Part shown: positions 44,480 to 53,181 of the stretch, in pieces
Position numbering within the stretch: the stretch's first letter is position 1
Layout of the letters: each line of letters opens with the position of its first letter
Assembly (NCBI RefSeq): GCF_003581645.1
Contig: NZ_QXFK01000014.1
Location: forward strand, 1 to 64,000
Direction of reading: 5' to 3'
Origin: Pelagerythrobacter aerophilus
Lineage (GTDB): Bacteria; Pseudomonadota; Alphaproteobacteria; Sphingomonadales; Sphingomonadaceae
Length of the DNA: 64,000 bases
The notes under the pieces: model-generated
The model's database searches: none
Told to the model about the DNA's origin: nothing
What the model saw: only the letters and a program-made list of their open reading frames with translations
Made by a program: the position numbers and the translations under genes

Positions 44480-45220
44480 TCAGCCGATTTTGGCGGACGC
44501 CAGGAAGCGCTCGCGGCTCTCCAATGCGCGCTGCTGAACTGCCTCGAGCGCCATTTTCTCCGTCGCATCGAGCATGGCAGCGATCAGGCGATGGAAGTGA
44601 TCGCGCATGGCGGACCGGGCGGCTGCGGAATCGCGGGCGCGCAACGCCTCGAACACCGCGCGGTGCTCGGCGGTCCGCGTCTCCGCATCGTGGACGCAGA
44701 CCGCTTCGTAGGTGGCCTTCACGTCGGGGATCTCTTCGCGCATCCGCCAGAGCGACTTGATCGTGTGAACCATCGCGGCGTTGTTCGATGCTTCCGCGAT
44801 CGTCAGGTGGAACGCTTCGTCCGCCTCGTTCGCCGTGTCGTTGTCCGGTGAACCCATCTGTTCGATGAGTTCTTCCAGCCGCGCGATCGCCTCTTCCGTG
44901 ATGTTGTGCGCGGCCAGCGCCGCCGCTTCGGATTCGATCAACAAGCGCGCCTCGGTGACTTCGAAGGCGCTCGCCTTCGGCAGGGTCACGCGGCTGGCTG
45001 GCTGGGTTTCGCTAACGTAAACGCCGGAGCCGGTCTTGATCTCCAGCCGGCCCACCGCCTGGAGCGCGATCTCGGCCTCGCGGATCGTGACCCTGCTGAC
45101 CCCGAGGCGTTCGGCGAGTTCCCGCTCCCCGGGCAGCCGGGTCCCCGGAGGGAACGCCCCTTCGTCGATCAGTTCAGCGATCTGTTCCGCGACCGATTGG
45201 AAAAGCCTCTTACCGCTCAT
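44480..45220 (-). CDS. GntR-family transcriptional regulator, FadR (FCD) subfamily
   Basis: 246 aa. The winged helix at ~6-70 (LFQSVAEQIAELIDEGAFPPGTRLPGERELAERLGVSRVTIREAEIALQAVGRLEIKTGSGVYV) is followed by an FCD all-helical ligand domain (ARLLIESEAAALAAHNITEEAIARLEELI, DEAFHLTIAEASNNAAMV, EHRAVFEALRARDSAAARSAMRDH). The ATG at 45220 is preferred (GGTGA just upstream) to GTG 45226. It is encoded immediately after and in the same direction as the large receptor at 45306-48368, i.e. it shares its transcript. Operator copies occur at the receptor promoter. Such regulators usually respond to sugar acids. Confidence 0.92.
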   Translation of the reverse strand: MSGKRLFQSVAEQIAELIDEGAFPPGTRLPGERELAERLGVSRVTIREAEIALQAVGRLEIKTGSGVYVSETQPASRVTLPKASAFEVTEARLLIESEAAALAAHNITEEAIARLEELIEQMGSPDNDTANEADEAFHLTIAEASNNAAMVHTIKSLWRMREEIPDVKATYEAVCVHDAETRTAEHRAVFEALRARDSAAARSAMRDHFHRLIAAMLDATEKMALEAVQQRALESRERFLASAKIG

Positions 45221-45305
45221 ACTCACCTTCGCACGAATTGCCTGCAGGGTCTCCTACACCAATTGCCCTAAACAAATCGGCAAGCTTGTTCCAGTTGGAG
45301 CCGCA

Positions 45306-48300
45306 CTAGAACCGCGCCCGAATCCCCGCATAATAGCGCGGACCATAGACATGAACGGCTCCGAAGTCGTTGATCGTGCCCCGATAATCTGTCCGCGGTT
45401 CATTGAAGAGATTGAGCCCCTCCACCGTCAGGCGCAGGTTTTCGTTCAGAGCGTAGGAAATACGCGCCTCGAAAACGCCCGCGTCGTCGACGTAGCGCAC
45501 GCGGCCGGGCGTTCCGACGAACTGCTGGAAGTAGCGGCTGCGGTACTTGTACACACCCTGGAGCTGCAGCTTGCCGATCTTGTAGTAGGCCTGCGCCGAC
45601 AGGACGTGCTTCGACAAGCCGAAGATTCCCGAGGGTGGGATCAATGCCTCGCTGGTCGAGGTCGTCAAGTCGTTGTTAACCGTCGTTATCGCGCCAAGCG
45701 TGTCGTCGTGAATTTCGAAATCGGAGTCGGCAAAGTTGTAGCTGAGCTTGAAACCGAGGCCGTCGAGCGGCTTGGGCAGATAGCTGAAGCGGTGCGCCGC
45801 GGTGACCTCGATCCCGTAGATCGTGCTCATCTCGTCGCTCGTATTGAGGGTGGTGACCAGCGTTTCGAGTTCCTCCCCGTCGACCACGAAGGTTTCGAAC
45901 CGGCCGATCGTATCGAACCCGCCGTTGAAGCTCTTGTAGTATCCACCGATGGCCAGAATGGTGTCTTCATTGGGATACCATTCGATCGCGGCATCGAAAT
46001 TCCACGAGAGCAGCGGATCGGTGAAGGGGTTGCCCGTCGCATTGGCGCTGCCGATCGCATCCTCCACTGAGTAGATCGGGCTGCCGTCATCGATCAGCGC
46101 ATTGAATGTGCGGCCATAGCCAAGGGCGGAGGGATCCGGGCGTGAGAGCGCGCGGTAGACCGCGAAACGGGCGAGCAGGTCGGGCCGGAGTTCGCCCGTG
46201 ATGTTGAAGCTAGGCAGAAACTCGGTGTACGATCCGCCCCCGCTGACGCCCGTCAGCGTGTTCGTATCCTCGACGATGTCGATCAACTCGCCGGTATCCG
46301 GAGCGTAGACTGCGGACAGCTGACCGCGGAAGCCGTTCGAGCGCACCTTGGTGTTGATGATGCGAAGACCGAAGTTTCCGCGAACCGGCAGGCCGATGTC
46401 CCCGTCGAAATTCGCCTGGAGGTAACCTGCCCAGGTCTTCTCGTTGACGTCGCTGTTCTGGATCGAATCGAATTCCCCCGTGGGATAGATCGGGATGCCG
46501 TCCTCGTCGAAATGCAGTTCGCCCGTCGGGTTGTTCGCTTCGAGTGTTCTAGCGAGGCAGAGCGCATCGAACGTCGCGAAGGTATTGGTGGTCGAGGTCA
46601 CGTTGCCATCTGCATCGACCACCGTGATCAGCGGGTTGCCCCCGCTGACCGCGGACATGAAGCCACTTTCCGGGAACGGCGTGCGGCACTCCTGATTGGC
46701 GATGGCCAGCGCGTCGTTGCTGTAGATGTGTTCGAAGCGGCTCTTTCCAGCCGCGCCCGGAACGTCGCGATACTTCAGTTCCTGAAAGCGGACGCCGCCC
46801 TGGATGCTCGAGAGGAAACCGTCCATCTCGTACTCGAAATCGCCCCGTGCCGCGAAGACGCTGTTGTATCGATCCTGCTCCAGATCGGCCCGCAGGCGAG
46901 CGGAGTCGCGGTAGAGATCGTAATTGTTGACGTCGAAATCCTGCACCACGAAATTCAGCGTGTCCGAACCGTTCTGCCGGATGAGGTACGCCGTTTCCAC
47001 GCGGTCGTTGTTGGGGTCGCCGTCGCTCTCGACCGCGAGCGGATACTGATCGGGATTGCCGAAGATATCGAGGCCGTCCCGGATCCTCATGCGGACCTGC
47101 ACCGCTTCTTCGATACGATGGGTCTGCGAATAGGAAACGTCGCCTGAGAGGCGAAGCCGATCACTCGCCTGCACCGAGAGCGAGAGGCCGCCCCCGTAAT
47201 ACTCCTCGTCGCGCTCGAGATATTCGCTGTTGCTCTCGACGGAGGTCTCGCCGGTGAACTGGAACAGTTCGCCGTAAGGCCCGGTAATCAGGTCGTAATC
47301 GAGATGATTGCCGTCGCTGGCACCATCGACGCGGCGGCCTTCGGAGAAGTTGAGATCGTGCCGCTGCTCCCGGAACAGGCGCTTGGAGTACTGGAAGTCG
47401 GCATTGATATCGACGTCGGGGCTCGGCTGCCATTGCAGCGCTCCGAAGAAGGAATCGCGCGTATCGTCGGTGATGTTCTGGCGATACGAATAGCTGTTCC
47501 GCGCGATCACGAAGTCTTCGGCCCCGACCTGATCCGGCCGATCGGAATTGCAGTTCCCGTCGTCGAAGACGCCGCTCGAAGTGTCGCCGGTATCGTTCTT
47601 GCAGTAGTTGAGCGTGTTGCTGACGTTCGCTTCCTGCTCGGGATTGGTCGACTCGTTGTGCGAATAGCCGAGTGAAATGCCGAGCTCGCCCGCGCCGAGC
47701 TGGAACTGGTCGACGTAGCTTCCGGTCGCACGGAAGCCGATGTCTTGAAACCGCTGGTCTGCATCGATGTCGAGGTTGTCGGGGTTGATGTTGAGCTTCA
47801 GCTCACCTTGGATGCGGCGCTTGCCGTAATCGAGCGGCTTCACCGTCTCGAGCGCGATCTGCCCGGCCACACCGCCTTCGATCATGCTGGCCGACTGCGT
47901 CTTGTAGATTCCGACCTTGTTGAACAGTTCGGAGGGAAACTGGCTGAAATTGACCGACCGATCGCCGCTGCCGTTGGTCGCGATCCGCCCATTGATCACG
48001 GTCGAGCTGAGGAACGGGCCCAGGCCGCGAATGGCGATCTCGGTCGCGCCGCCCTGTTCGCGGTGAGAGCCGGCGCCGGTCAGGGTTTCCAGGGCCTCGC
48101 CGATCGACAGGGCAGGGAGGTCGCCGATCTCGTCCGCCACCAGCGCGTCGACGATCAGATCGTTGTTGCGCTTGGTGGCAATCGAATCCCGGATCGTTTC
48201 GCGAAGGCCGGTGACGACGATCGTGTCCTCGTCTGCCGCTTCCTCCGTTCCGGCGTCGCTATCCTGCGCATGAGCCGGAAAAGCCATGGCAGTGGTGCTC

Positions 48301-48368
48301 GCCAGAAGAATGGCGCCGAAAGAAATACGGCCGATGCCGAGCCTCGACCTCGCAGTGCGACGAGTCAT
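45306..48368 (-). CDS. TonB-dependent receptor, oligosaccharide-type (TIGR01782-like)
   Basis: 1020 aa. Signal peptide ending AFPAHAQ, then DTIVVTGLRETIRDSIATKR, the plug DALVADEIGDLPALSIGEALETLTGAGSHREQGGATEIAIRGLG and the typical SQFPSELFNKVGIYKTQSASMIEGGVAGQIALETVKPLD. The latter is the mark of the large Caulobacter/Xanthomonas-type receptors that import plant or algal oligosaccharides. The barrel ends YYAGIRARF. ATG 48368 has GGGGAGGGACGA upstream. The promoter is at 48407-48434 and an upstream GntR site at 48463. With the adjacent GntR regulator it probably imports a uronate-type oligomer (inference). Confidence 0.92.
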   Translation of the reverse strand: MTRRTARSRLGIGRISFGAILLASTTAMAFPAHAQDSDAGTEEAADEDTIVVTGLRETIRDSIATKRNNDLIVDALVADEIGDLPALSIGEALETLTGAGSHREQGGATEIAIRGLGPFLSSTVINGRIATNGSGDRSVNFSQFPSELFNKVGIYKTQSASMIEGGVAGQIALETVKPLDYGKRRIQGELKLNINPDNLDIDADQRFQDIGFRATGSYVDQFQLGAGELGISLGYSHNESTNPEQEANVSNTLNYCKNDTGDTSSGVFDDGNCNSDRPDQVGAEDFVIARNSYSYRQNITDDTRDSFFGALQWQPSPDVDINADFQYSKRLFREQRHDLNFSEGRRVDGASDGNHLDYDLITGPYGELFQFTGETSVESNSEYLERDEEYYGGGLSLSVQASDRLRLSGDVSYSQTHRIEEAVQVRMRIRDGLDIFGNPDQYPLAVESDGDPNNDRVETAYLIRQNGSDTLNFVVQDFDVNNYDLYRDSARLRADLEQDRYNSVFAARGDFEYEMDGFLSSIQGGVRFQELKYRDVPGAAGKSRFEHIYSNDALAIANQECRTPFPESGFMSAVSGGNPLITVVDADGNVTSTTNTFATFDALCLARTLEANNPTGELHFDEDGIPIYPTGEFDSIQNSDVNEKTWAGYLQANFDGDIGLPVRGNFGLRIINTKVRSNGFRGQLSAVYAPDTGELIDIVEDTNTLTGVSGGGSYTEFLPSFNITGELRPDLLARFAVYRALSRPDPSALGYGRTFNALIDDGSPIYSVEDAIGSANATGNPFTDPLLSWNFDAAIEWYPNEDTILAIGGYYKSFNGGFDTIGRFETFVVDGEELETLVTTLNTSDEMSTIYGIEVTAAHRFSYLPKPLDGLGFKLSYNFADSDFEIHDDTLGAITTVNNDLTTSTSEALIPPSGIFGLSKHVLSAQAYYKIGKLQLQGVYKYRSRYFQQFVGTPGRVRYVDDAGVFEARISYALNENLRLTVEGLNLFNEPRTDYRGTINDFGAVHVYGPRYYAGIRARF

Positions 48369-48406
48369 TCGTCCCTCCCCAGAACTGTTGTCTATTTTGG
48401 GGAGGC

Positions 48407-48434
48407 AACATAGATCGGTCGACCAGTGTGTCAA
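48407..48434 (-). promoter_or_regulatory. housekeeping promoter of the oligosaccharide receptor
   Basis: On the minus strand TTGACA (48434-48429), 16 bases, TATGTT (48412-48407), about 40 bases before the start codon. Confidence 0.6.
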
Positions 48435-48462
48435 CAACTTAGGTATGTAGATTATTGCATGT

Positions 48463-48474
48463 TTGTCATGCCAA
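48463..48474. promoter_or_regulatory. GntR-type operator upstream of the receptor promoter
   Basis: TTGTCATGCCAA (TTGGCATGACAA on the other strand), one mismatch from the core of the palindrome at 44439-44450. It lies about 28 bases upstream of the -35 box. Confidence 0.6.
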
Positions 48475-48600
48475 TTACCTGGCGGGCAGATTTACGGAGG
48501 GATGCGGCGCGAAGTTACGACGCCGGCTTGTCGCCGGTTTCGGAAAGGTTTGGTCGCTGAGCCCCGCCGGGGGGCGGCAGCACCGCAGTTGCAGCAGCGT

Positions 48601-49470
48601 CTATTCGCCAGCGGCCTGTATCAGCCACTCACGGAAGGCTCGCATGGCGGGGGTATCCTGACGGGACATTGTCCGGGTGAGCCAGTATCCGCCGCAGTTC
48701 ACTTCCGTCGGAAACGGGCGGACGAGTCGTTCGGCTGCCAGTTCGTTCTCGAACATTTGGGCCGGGGCCAGTGCTACGCCGCGCCCGGCCAGGGCGGGTG
48801 CTATCATCAACGCCGAACTGTCGAAAACCGGACCGCGGAGCGGAGGGCAGTCCAGCCCGACGGCGGCGAACCAGCGCGGCCATTCGTCCGCTCGATAAGA
48901 GCGAAGAAGGTTCTCCCGTCCCAGCGCCTCTGGTCCGTGCAATCGCTCAGCGATCATTGGCGTGCAGAGCGGCGTGAGTGCAGCCTCCATGATCCGTTCG
49001 GCATGCGTCCCGTGCCAGGCGCCGTCGCCGAAGCGAATCGCGAGGTCCAAACCTTCGCCAGCGAGATCGACCCGATTGTTGTTGGTCATCACCCGCAGGT
49101 CGATGTGCGGATGCGCCTGCGTAAAGCGGTCCAGCCGCTCGAGCAGCCATCCGACGGCGAACGTACCCACGACCCCGACCCTCAGCACTTCGGTCATTCG
49201 CCCGCCGGCGTAGCGATCAAGACTCGCACCGATGCGGTCGAAAGCGTCCCGCACGACCGGGACCAGCGCCTGTCCTTCGTCGGTCAGCATGATTCCGCGT
49301 GACAGACGGCGAAAAAGTGGGGTCCCGAGCCGGCGTTCCAGCAGGGCAACCTGGTGGCTCACCGCACCCTGGCTGACGCAGAGTTCATTCGCGGCGCGGG
49401 TGAAGTTCAAATGCCGGGCGGCCGCTTCGAAAGCGCGCAGCGCATTGAGAGGGAGTTGGGCTCGATCCAT
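48601..49470 (-). CDS. ampR: LysR-family regulator of the AmpR type
   Basis: 289 aa. Helix-turn-helix: LPLNALRAFEAAARHLNFTRAANELCVSQGAVSHQVALLERRLGTPLFRR. The effector domain follows AmpR closely: LRVGVVGTFAVGWLLERLDRFTQAHPHIDLRVMTNNNRVDLAGEGLDLAIRFGDGAWHGTHAE, LLRSYRADEWPRWF, DSSALMIAPALAGRGVALAP and TRTMSRQDTPAMRAFREWL. AmpR senses muropeptides and induces a beta-lactamase gene divergently transcribed, here the enzyme at 49578. ATG 49470 is chosen by homology; an upstream ATG at 49494 with AGAGG before it is possible. Confidence 0.9.
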   Translation of the reverse strand: MDRAQLPLNALRAFEAAARHLNFTRAANELCVSQGAVSHQVALLERRLGTPLFRRLSRGIMLTDEGQALVPVVRDAFDRIGASLDRYAGGRMTEVLRVGVVGTFAVGWLLERLDRFTQAHPHIDLRVMTNNNRVDLAGEGLDLAIRFGDGAWHGTHAERIMEAALTPLCTPMIAERLHGPEALGRENLLRSYRADEWPRWFAAVGLDCPPLRGPVFDSSALMIAPALAGRGVALAPAQMFENELAAERLVRPFPTEVNCGGYWLTRTMSRQDTPAMRAFREWLIQAAGE

Positions 49471-49577
49471 GGCTATTACATGAATGCAGCTCATGCCTCT
49501 GTCGAGAAATGATGCTTTGTCAGGTGCGGCGACCTTCTTCACCGGTGGGGCGGTCCAAGCCTGCCGAGGAGATGACG
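49471..49577. promoter_or_regulatory. divergent ampR / metallo-beta-lactamase control region
   Basis: 107 bases between divergent starts, the usual position of the AmpR binding site. I could not pick out a specific T-N11-A site with confidence. CGAGGAG precedes the beta-lactamase start. Confidence 0.5.
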
Positions 49578-50489
49578 ATGAAGCCGGTCATGAGTGTAAT
49601 TGTGGTCTTGCTTGCGGCTGCCACGCCCGTTCAGGCCGAAAGCGACTCCCTTCTGAAGCCTATCGCCGCCGACCGCGCGCAGGAATGGCTGACACCGCAG
49701 CCGCCCGTGCGGATCTTCGGAAACACTTATCTGGTCGGCTTCGGCGGCCTGAACATCGCGCTTATCCGCACCAGTGACGGCCTCGTCCTTCTCGATGGCG
49801 GACTGCCGCAAGGCGTTCGCCGGATCGAGGCCAACATTCGCAGCCTCGGCTTCGAACCTGGCGATGTGAAGCTGATCCTCAGCACCGAGCCGCATTACGA
49901 CCACTCGGGCGGGCTCGCGGCGCTGGCGCGCGACACCGGTGCGCCGGTAATCGCCAGCGCGGAGGCTGCGGAGGTGCTCCGCGCCGGAAAGAGCGGTCCC
50001 GATGACCCCCAAATGGCCTGGCTCCCACCGTTTCCACCTGTCGAGCACGTCCGCGCTGTCCGCGATAGAGAACGGCTCCAGGTCGGCGACGTCACGATTA
50101 CGGCTCTCGCCACGCCTGGTCACACGCCCGGTTCAATGAGCTGGACATGGCGCTCCTGCGAGGCAGACCGCTGCGCCGACGTCGTATTCGCCTCCAGTCT
50201 CACTCCTCTCGCGGCCGAGAATTATCGGTTCTCGGCACCTGCGAACGAGACTGCTGTCTCGCGCTTTCGCGGAACCTTCCGGCGCTTGCGGTCGCTGTCC
50301 TGCGACATTTTGCTGACAACGCACCCGGCCGCGTCGGGGGGCGAAGCGAAACTGGCCCAGCTTCAGAAGAGCCGCGAACCGAACCCGTTTCTCGATCCTC
50401 GGGCCTGCGCGGCCTATGCCGATACCTACGAACAGGCCTTCACCAAGCGGCTTGCTGAGGAAGCCAGGGAAGGGCAGCCCCGACCCTGA
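49578..50489 (+). CDS. subclass B3 metallo-beta-lactamase with Glu at position 116 (B3-E type)
   Basis: 303 aa, signal peptide MKPVMSVIVVLLAAATPVQA. The metal motif reads STEPHYDHSGG, so the first His of the usual HxHxDH is Glu (E116), while H118, D120 and H121 are present. H196 is in ATPGHTPGSMSWTW and H263 in TTHPAASGG. The rest (GFGGLNIALIRTSDGLVLLDGGLPQG, SLTPLAAENYRF) is typical B3. A glutamate variant of B3 enzymes is known from Sphingobium (SIE-1). Such enzymes hydrolyse penicillins, cephalosporins and carbapenems; activity here is inferred. ATG 49578 is preferred over 49572 because of spacing to GAGGAG. It is divergent from ampR, hence probably inducible. Confidence 0.9.
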   Translation: MKPVMSVIVVLLAAATPVQAESDSLLKPIAADRAQEWLTPQPPVRIFGNTYLVGFGGLNIALIRTSDGLVLLDGGLPQGVRRIEANIRSLGFEPGDVKLILSTEPHYDHSGGLAALARDTGAPVIASAEAAEVLRAGKSGPDDPQMAWLPPFPPVEHVRAVRDRERLQVGDVTITALATPGHTPGSMSWTWRSCEADRCADVVFASSLTPLAAENYRFSAPANETAVSRFRGTFRRLRSLSCDILLTTHPAASGGEAKLAQLQKSREPNPFLDPRACAAYADTYEQAFTKRLAEEAREGQPRP

Positions 50490-50502
50490 CGCGGAGAAAA
50501 GC

Positions 50503-51303
50503 CTACTTTTTCGGCTTGGAACTGCGCAGCTTGCCGCGGTGGGCGTTGAGGTCGAACACCTCGCCGGGGCCGCCGTCGTCGTTCTGGAGCAGGCCGAGGC
50601 GGCGGGCGACTTCCTGGTAGGCCTCCTCCTCGCCGCCGAGGTCGCGGCGGAAGCGGTCCTTGTCGAGCTTCTCGCCCGTCGTCATGTCCCACAGGCGGCA
50701 GCCGTCGGGGCTGATCTCGTCGGCCAGGATCAGGCGGCTGTAGTCGCCGTCCCACATGCGCCCGAACTCGAGCTTGAAGTCGACCAGGCGAATGTCGATC
50801 GCGGCGAACATGCCGCACAGGAAATCGTTGATCCGGATCGCCATGCTGGAGATGTCCTGCATCTCCTCGTTCGAGGCCCAGTTGAAGCAGGCGATGTGCT
50901 CCTCCGCAATCAGCGGATCGCCGAGGCCATCGTCCTTGTAATAGTACTCGATCAGCGTGTGCGGCAGCGGCTCGCCTTCCTCCAGCCCGAGGCGCTTGGA
51001 AATGCTGCCTGCCGCAACGTTGCGCACGACCACCTCGATCGGCACGATCTCCACCTGGCGCACGAGTTGCTCGCGCATGTTCAGCCGGCGGATGAAGTGT
51101 GTCGGAATGCCGATATGGGCGAGGCGGGTGAAGACATACTCGCTGATGCGGTTGTTGATCACGCCCTTGCCGTTGATCGTGCCCTTCTTCTGCGCGTTGA
51201 AGGCGGTCGCGTCGTCCTTGAAGTACTGGATCAGCGTGCCCGGCTCGGGCCCCTCGTAGAGGATCTTGGCCTTGCCTTCGTAGATCTGGCGGCGACGAGC
51301 CAT
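50503..51303 (-). CDS. purC: phosphoribosylaminoimidazole-succinocarboxamide synthase (SAICAR synthetase)
   Basis: 266 aa cytosolic enzyme of purine synthesis joining CAIR and aspartate with ATP. The sequence is full length: [20 protein letters not shown] at the start, then [76 protein letters not shown] and [19 protein letters not shown] 51303 opens the conserved N-terminus. It has no purine genes as neighbours in this window; it is convergent with the beta-lactamase gene (13 bases apart). Confidence 0.97.
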   Translation of the reverse strand: MARRRQIYEGKAKILYEGPEPGTLIQYFKDDATAFNAQKKGTINGKGVINNRISEYVFTRLAHIGIPTHFIRRLNMREQLVRQVEIVPIEVVVRNVAAGSISKRLGLEEGEPLPHTLIEYYYKDDGLGDPLIAEEHIACFNWASNEEMQDISSMAIRINDFLCGMFAAIDIRLVDFKLEFGRMWDGDYSRLILADEISPDGCRLWDMTTGEKLDKDRFRRDLGGEEEAYQEVARRLGLLQNDDGGPGEVFDLNAHRGKLRSSKPKK

Positions 51304-51657
51304 CGGGAATTCCTTGCGCGCAAAATGACGGTGCCCCGGCGTACGAAGCAGGTCGGGCTTCGCATGAACCGGGGCAGGAAGCCGCCCATACTCCGATTGC
51401 CTGCCCAAGGCAATTGCAGCCCACCGGCCCCCGGTGCGGCAACCGCCTATCGCGCATCCGGGTTCCGATGATACACCGCATCGTGAATCGCCTCGCGCGC
51501 ACGGGCGCTGAGGGAATGGGTACAATCCGTAGGTTGGATGGGCTGGTGAGCACTGTAACGACAAGGCGGCGCGAGGCGGCTGCTTACCGCGATGCGCGCG
51601 ATGCCGGTGTGTGCCGCGTGAATCCTTGCGAGCGATGGGCTGGCTACGAGATGCCCG
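51304..51657. other. 354-base gap upstream of purC, no gene seen
   Basis: Overlapping short frames on both strands have no recognisable product. This must contain the purC promoter and possibly that of the TonB-like gene, but I could not assign boxes. Confidence 0.4.
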
Positions 51658-52422
51658 TTGATTAGTCGCACACCGGGAGAATACCTGCCTGATCCGAAGC
51701 GGCGGGCGCTGGCGATCGTCGCGGCGCTTGCCCTCGAACTGCTGCTGATTGCCCTGTTGCTCTCACTGGGCCTGCACGATCCGGGGCAGCCGGAGGCCGA
51801 GCCGACATTGGTGCGATTTCAGGCCAACTCCGCCTCTGAAAGTGCCGACGACAGCCCCGAGCCCGAGAGCGAAGCCACGCAGCAACCCGAGCCCGCCGAG
51901 CGTCCGCCGGCAGAGGCGGAGGCGGCGGTTCAGCCGTCGATTCAACCTCCACGCCCCACCGAACCGAGTCCGCCCATGCCGGCCGTGCAGGTGGCGCCGT
52001 CCTCGTTCGATCTGTCCAAAGTGGAGGCGCCTTCCTCCGCACCGCGCGCTCCGGCCAGCGGCCCGGCGATCGGACCGCCGGACACGGGCTCCAGCGGCGA
52101 TACGCCGCGCGTCGGCACGGCGCCCAACGGGGAGCCGCTCTACGCCGCCTCATGGTATCGCGAGCCGCGTCCGGGCGAGCTTCGCGGATATCTCTCGACC
52201 GCAACCGGGCCGGGGTGGGGCCTGATCGCCTGCCGGACCGTGCCGGATTTCCGCGTCGAGGACTGCGTTGCGCTCGAGGAATATCCCACCGGCTCGAACA
52301 TCAATCGGGCTGTTCTGGCTGCCGCCTGGCAATTCAGAGTGCGTCCCCCGCGGCTCGGCGGACAATACCAGGTGGGCACCTGGGTGCGGATCAGGATCGA
52401 TTACGACCTGCAGCGCCGCTAG
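51658..52422 (+). CDS. TonB-like energy-transducing protein
   Basis: 254 aa. A single N-terminal membrane helix ([23 protein letters not shown]) is followed by a long Pro/Glu-rich spacer ([39 protein letters not shown]) that can span the periplasm. The C-terminal ~90 residues ([17 protein letters not shown].., [41 protein letters not shown]) end in an alternating strand [16 protein letters not shown] like TonB C-termini. It starts at TTG 51658, the only codon that includes the membrane helix. It probably energises some of the TonB receptors. No exbB/exbD is adjacent. Confidence 0.7.
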   Translation: MISRTPGEYLPDPKRRALAIVAALALELLLIALLLSLGLHDPGQPEAEPTLVRFQANSASESADDSPEPESEATQQPEPAERPPAEAEAAVQPSIQPPRPTEPSPPMPAVQVAPSSFDLSKVEAPSSAPRAPASGPAIGPPDTGSSGDTPRVGTAPNGEPLYAASWYREPRPGELRGYLSTATGPGWGLIACRTVPDFRVEDCVALEEYPTGSNINRAVLAAAWQFRVRPPRLGGQYQVGTWVRIRIDYDLQRR

Positions 52423-52476
52423 CCCGCGCCCGCAAAATACAGGCCGATCGGCCCGGTCATTCGAATGCCCCACACC

Positions 52477-52875
52477 TCACCAGTAGGGCACGACGCCATA
52501 GGTTCCGTAGTATCCGTAGATCGTCTCGCCATAGGTGCGGTGATCCGGACCGCCGAGCAGGCGGATTTCCGCCGCGTCGTAGTTCGGCGCCTCTTTCAGG
52601 ATTTCTTCGTTCAAGGGCACGGTATAGCCCCCGCGCTCGAGATCGTAGTCGAGCAGCGGCCACGGCACCGGGTGGAGCTTGGCGCCAATGCCGAGAAATC
52701 CGCCGAACGACATGATCGCATATACGGTTTTGCCGCTGGCCTTCTCGATCGACAGATCGTCGACATGGCCAAGCTGGTTCCCGTCGCGGTCGAACACGGG
52801 CGTGCCGATGACGCGGCTGGACAGGATCAACGGATGATGGAGATCGCGGGGAGCGTCGTCTGCAGTCTGGTTCAT
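52477..52875 (-). CDS. PRC-barrel domain protein
   Basis: 132 aa. The PRC-barrel is at residues ~17-90: LILSSRVIGTPVFDRDGNQLGHVDDLSIEKASGKTVYAIMSFGGFLGIGAKLHPVPWPLLDYDLERGGYTVPLNEEILKEAP. The Tyr/Gly-rich tail (YGETIYGYYGTYGVVPYW) is common in alphaproteobacterial stress-associated PRC proteins. No signal peptide. The function is unknown, probably a small soluble binding barrel. Convergent with the TonB-like gene. Confidence 0.9.
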   Translation of the reverse strand: MNQTADDAPRDLHHPLILSSRVIGTPVFDRDGNQLGHVDDLSIEKASGKTVYAIMSFGGFLGIGAKLHPVPWPLLDYDLERGGYTVPLNEEILKEAPNYDAAEIRLLGGPDHRTYGETIYGYYGTYGVVPYW

Positions 52876-53181
52876 GGGAGTGGTCTCCTGGCCTGGGCAG
52901 AATGGTCACACCGAAGAAACGCACGGCCCGACCGTTCGCTCCCAGGGCGGGGCAGGCCGGGACCTGTTCCGAACTGGGAACTTGTCCGGCTGGCCGCGCG
53001 CGAGCGTAGATGCTTGGCGGCACGCTGACCTGGCGATGACGCCGATCCGACCAATCCGCACGCTGTCGGACCGGTGATCCGTCGGCAACGGTCCTCGCGC
53101 CTTTCGCACCGCCAAATCGCATCGGCCGCACCTAGTCTGGCACGGGCCGACACAACGATGTCGGTCGTGAAAGGGGAGGGA
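52876..53181. other. divergent promoter region, no gene
   Basis: 306 bases between the PRC-barrel gene and the propeller/amidohydrolase gene, transcribed apart. No promoter box could be assigned with confidence. GGGGAGGG lies right before the ATG at 53182. Confidence 0.4.

Noticed and set aside
51414..51671. Overlapping frames on both strands before the TonB-like gene
   Set aside because: No recognisable product on either strand, no ribosome-binding site.
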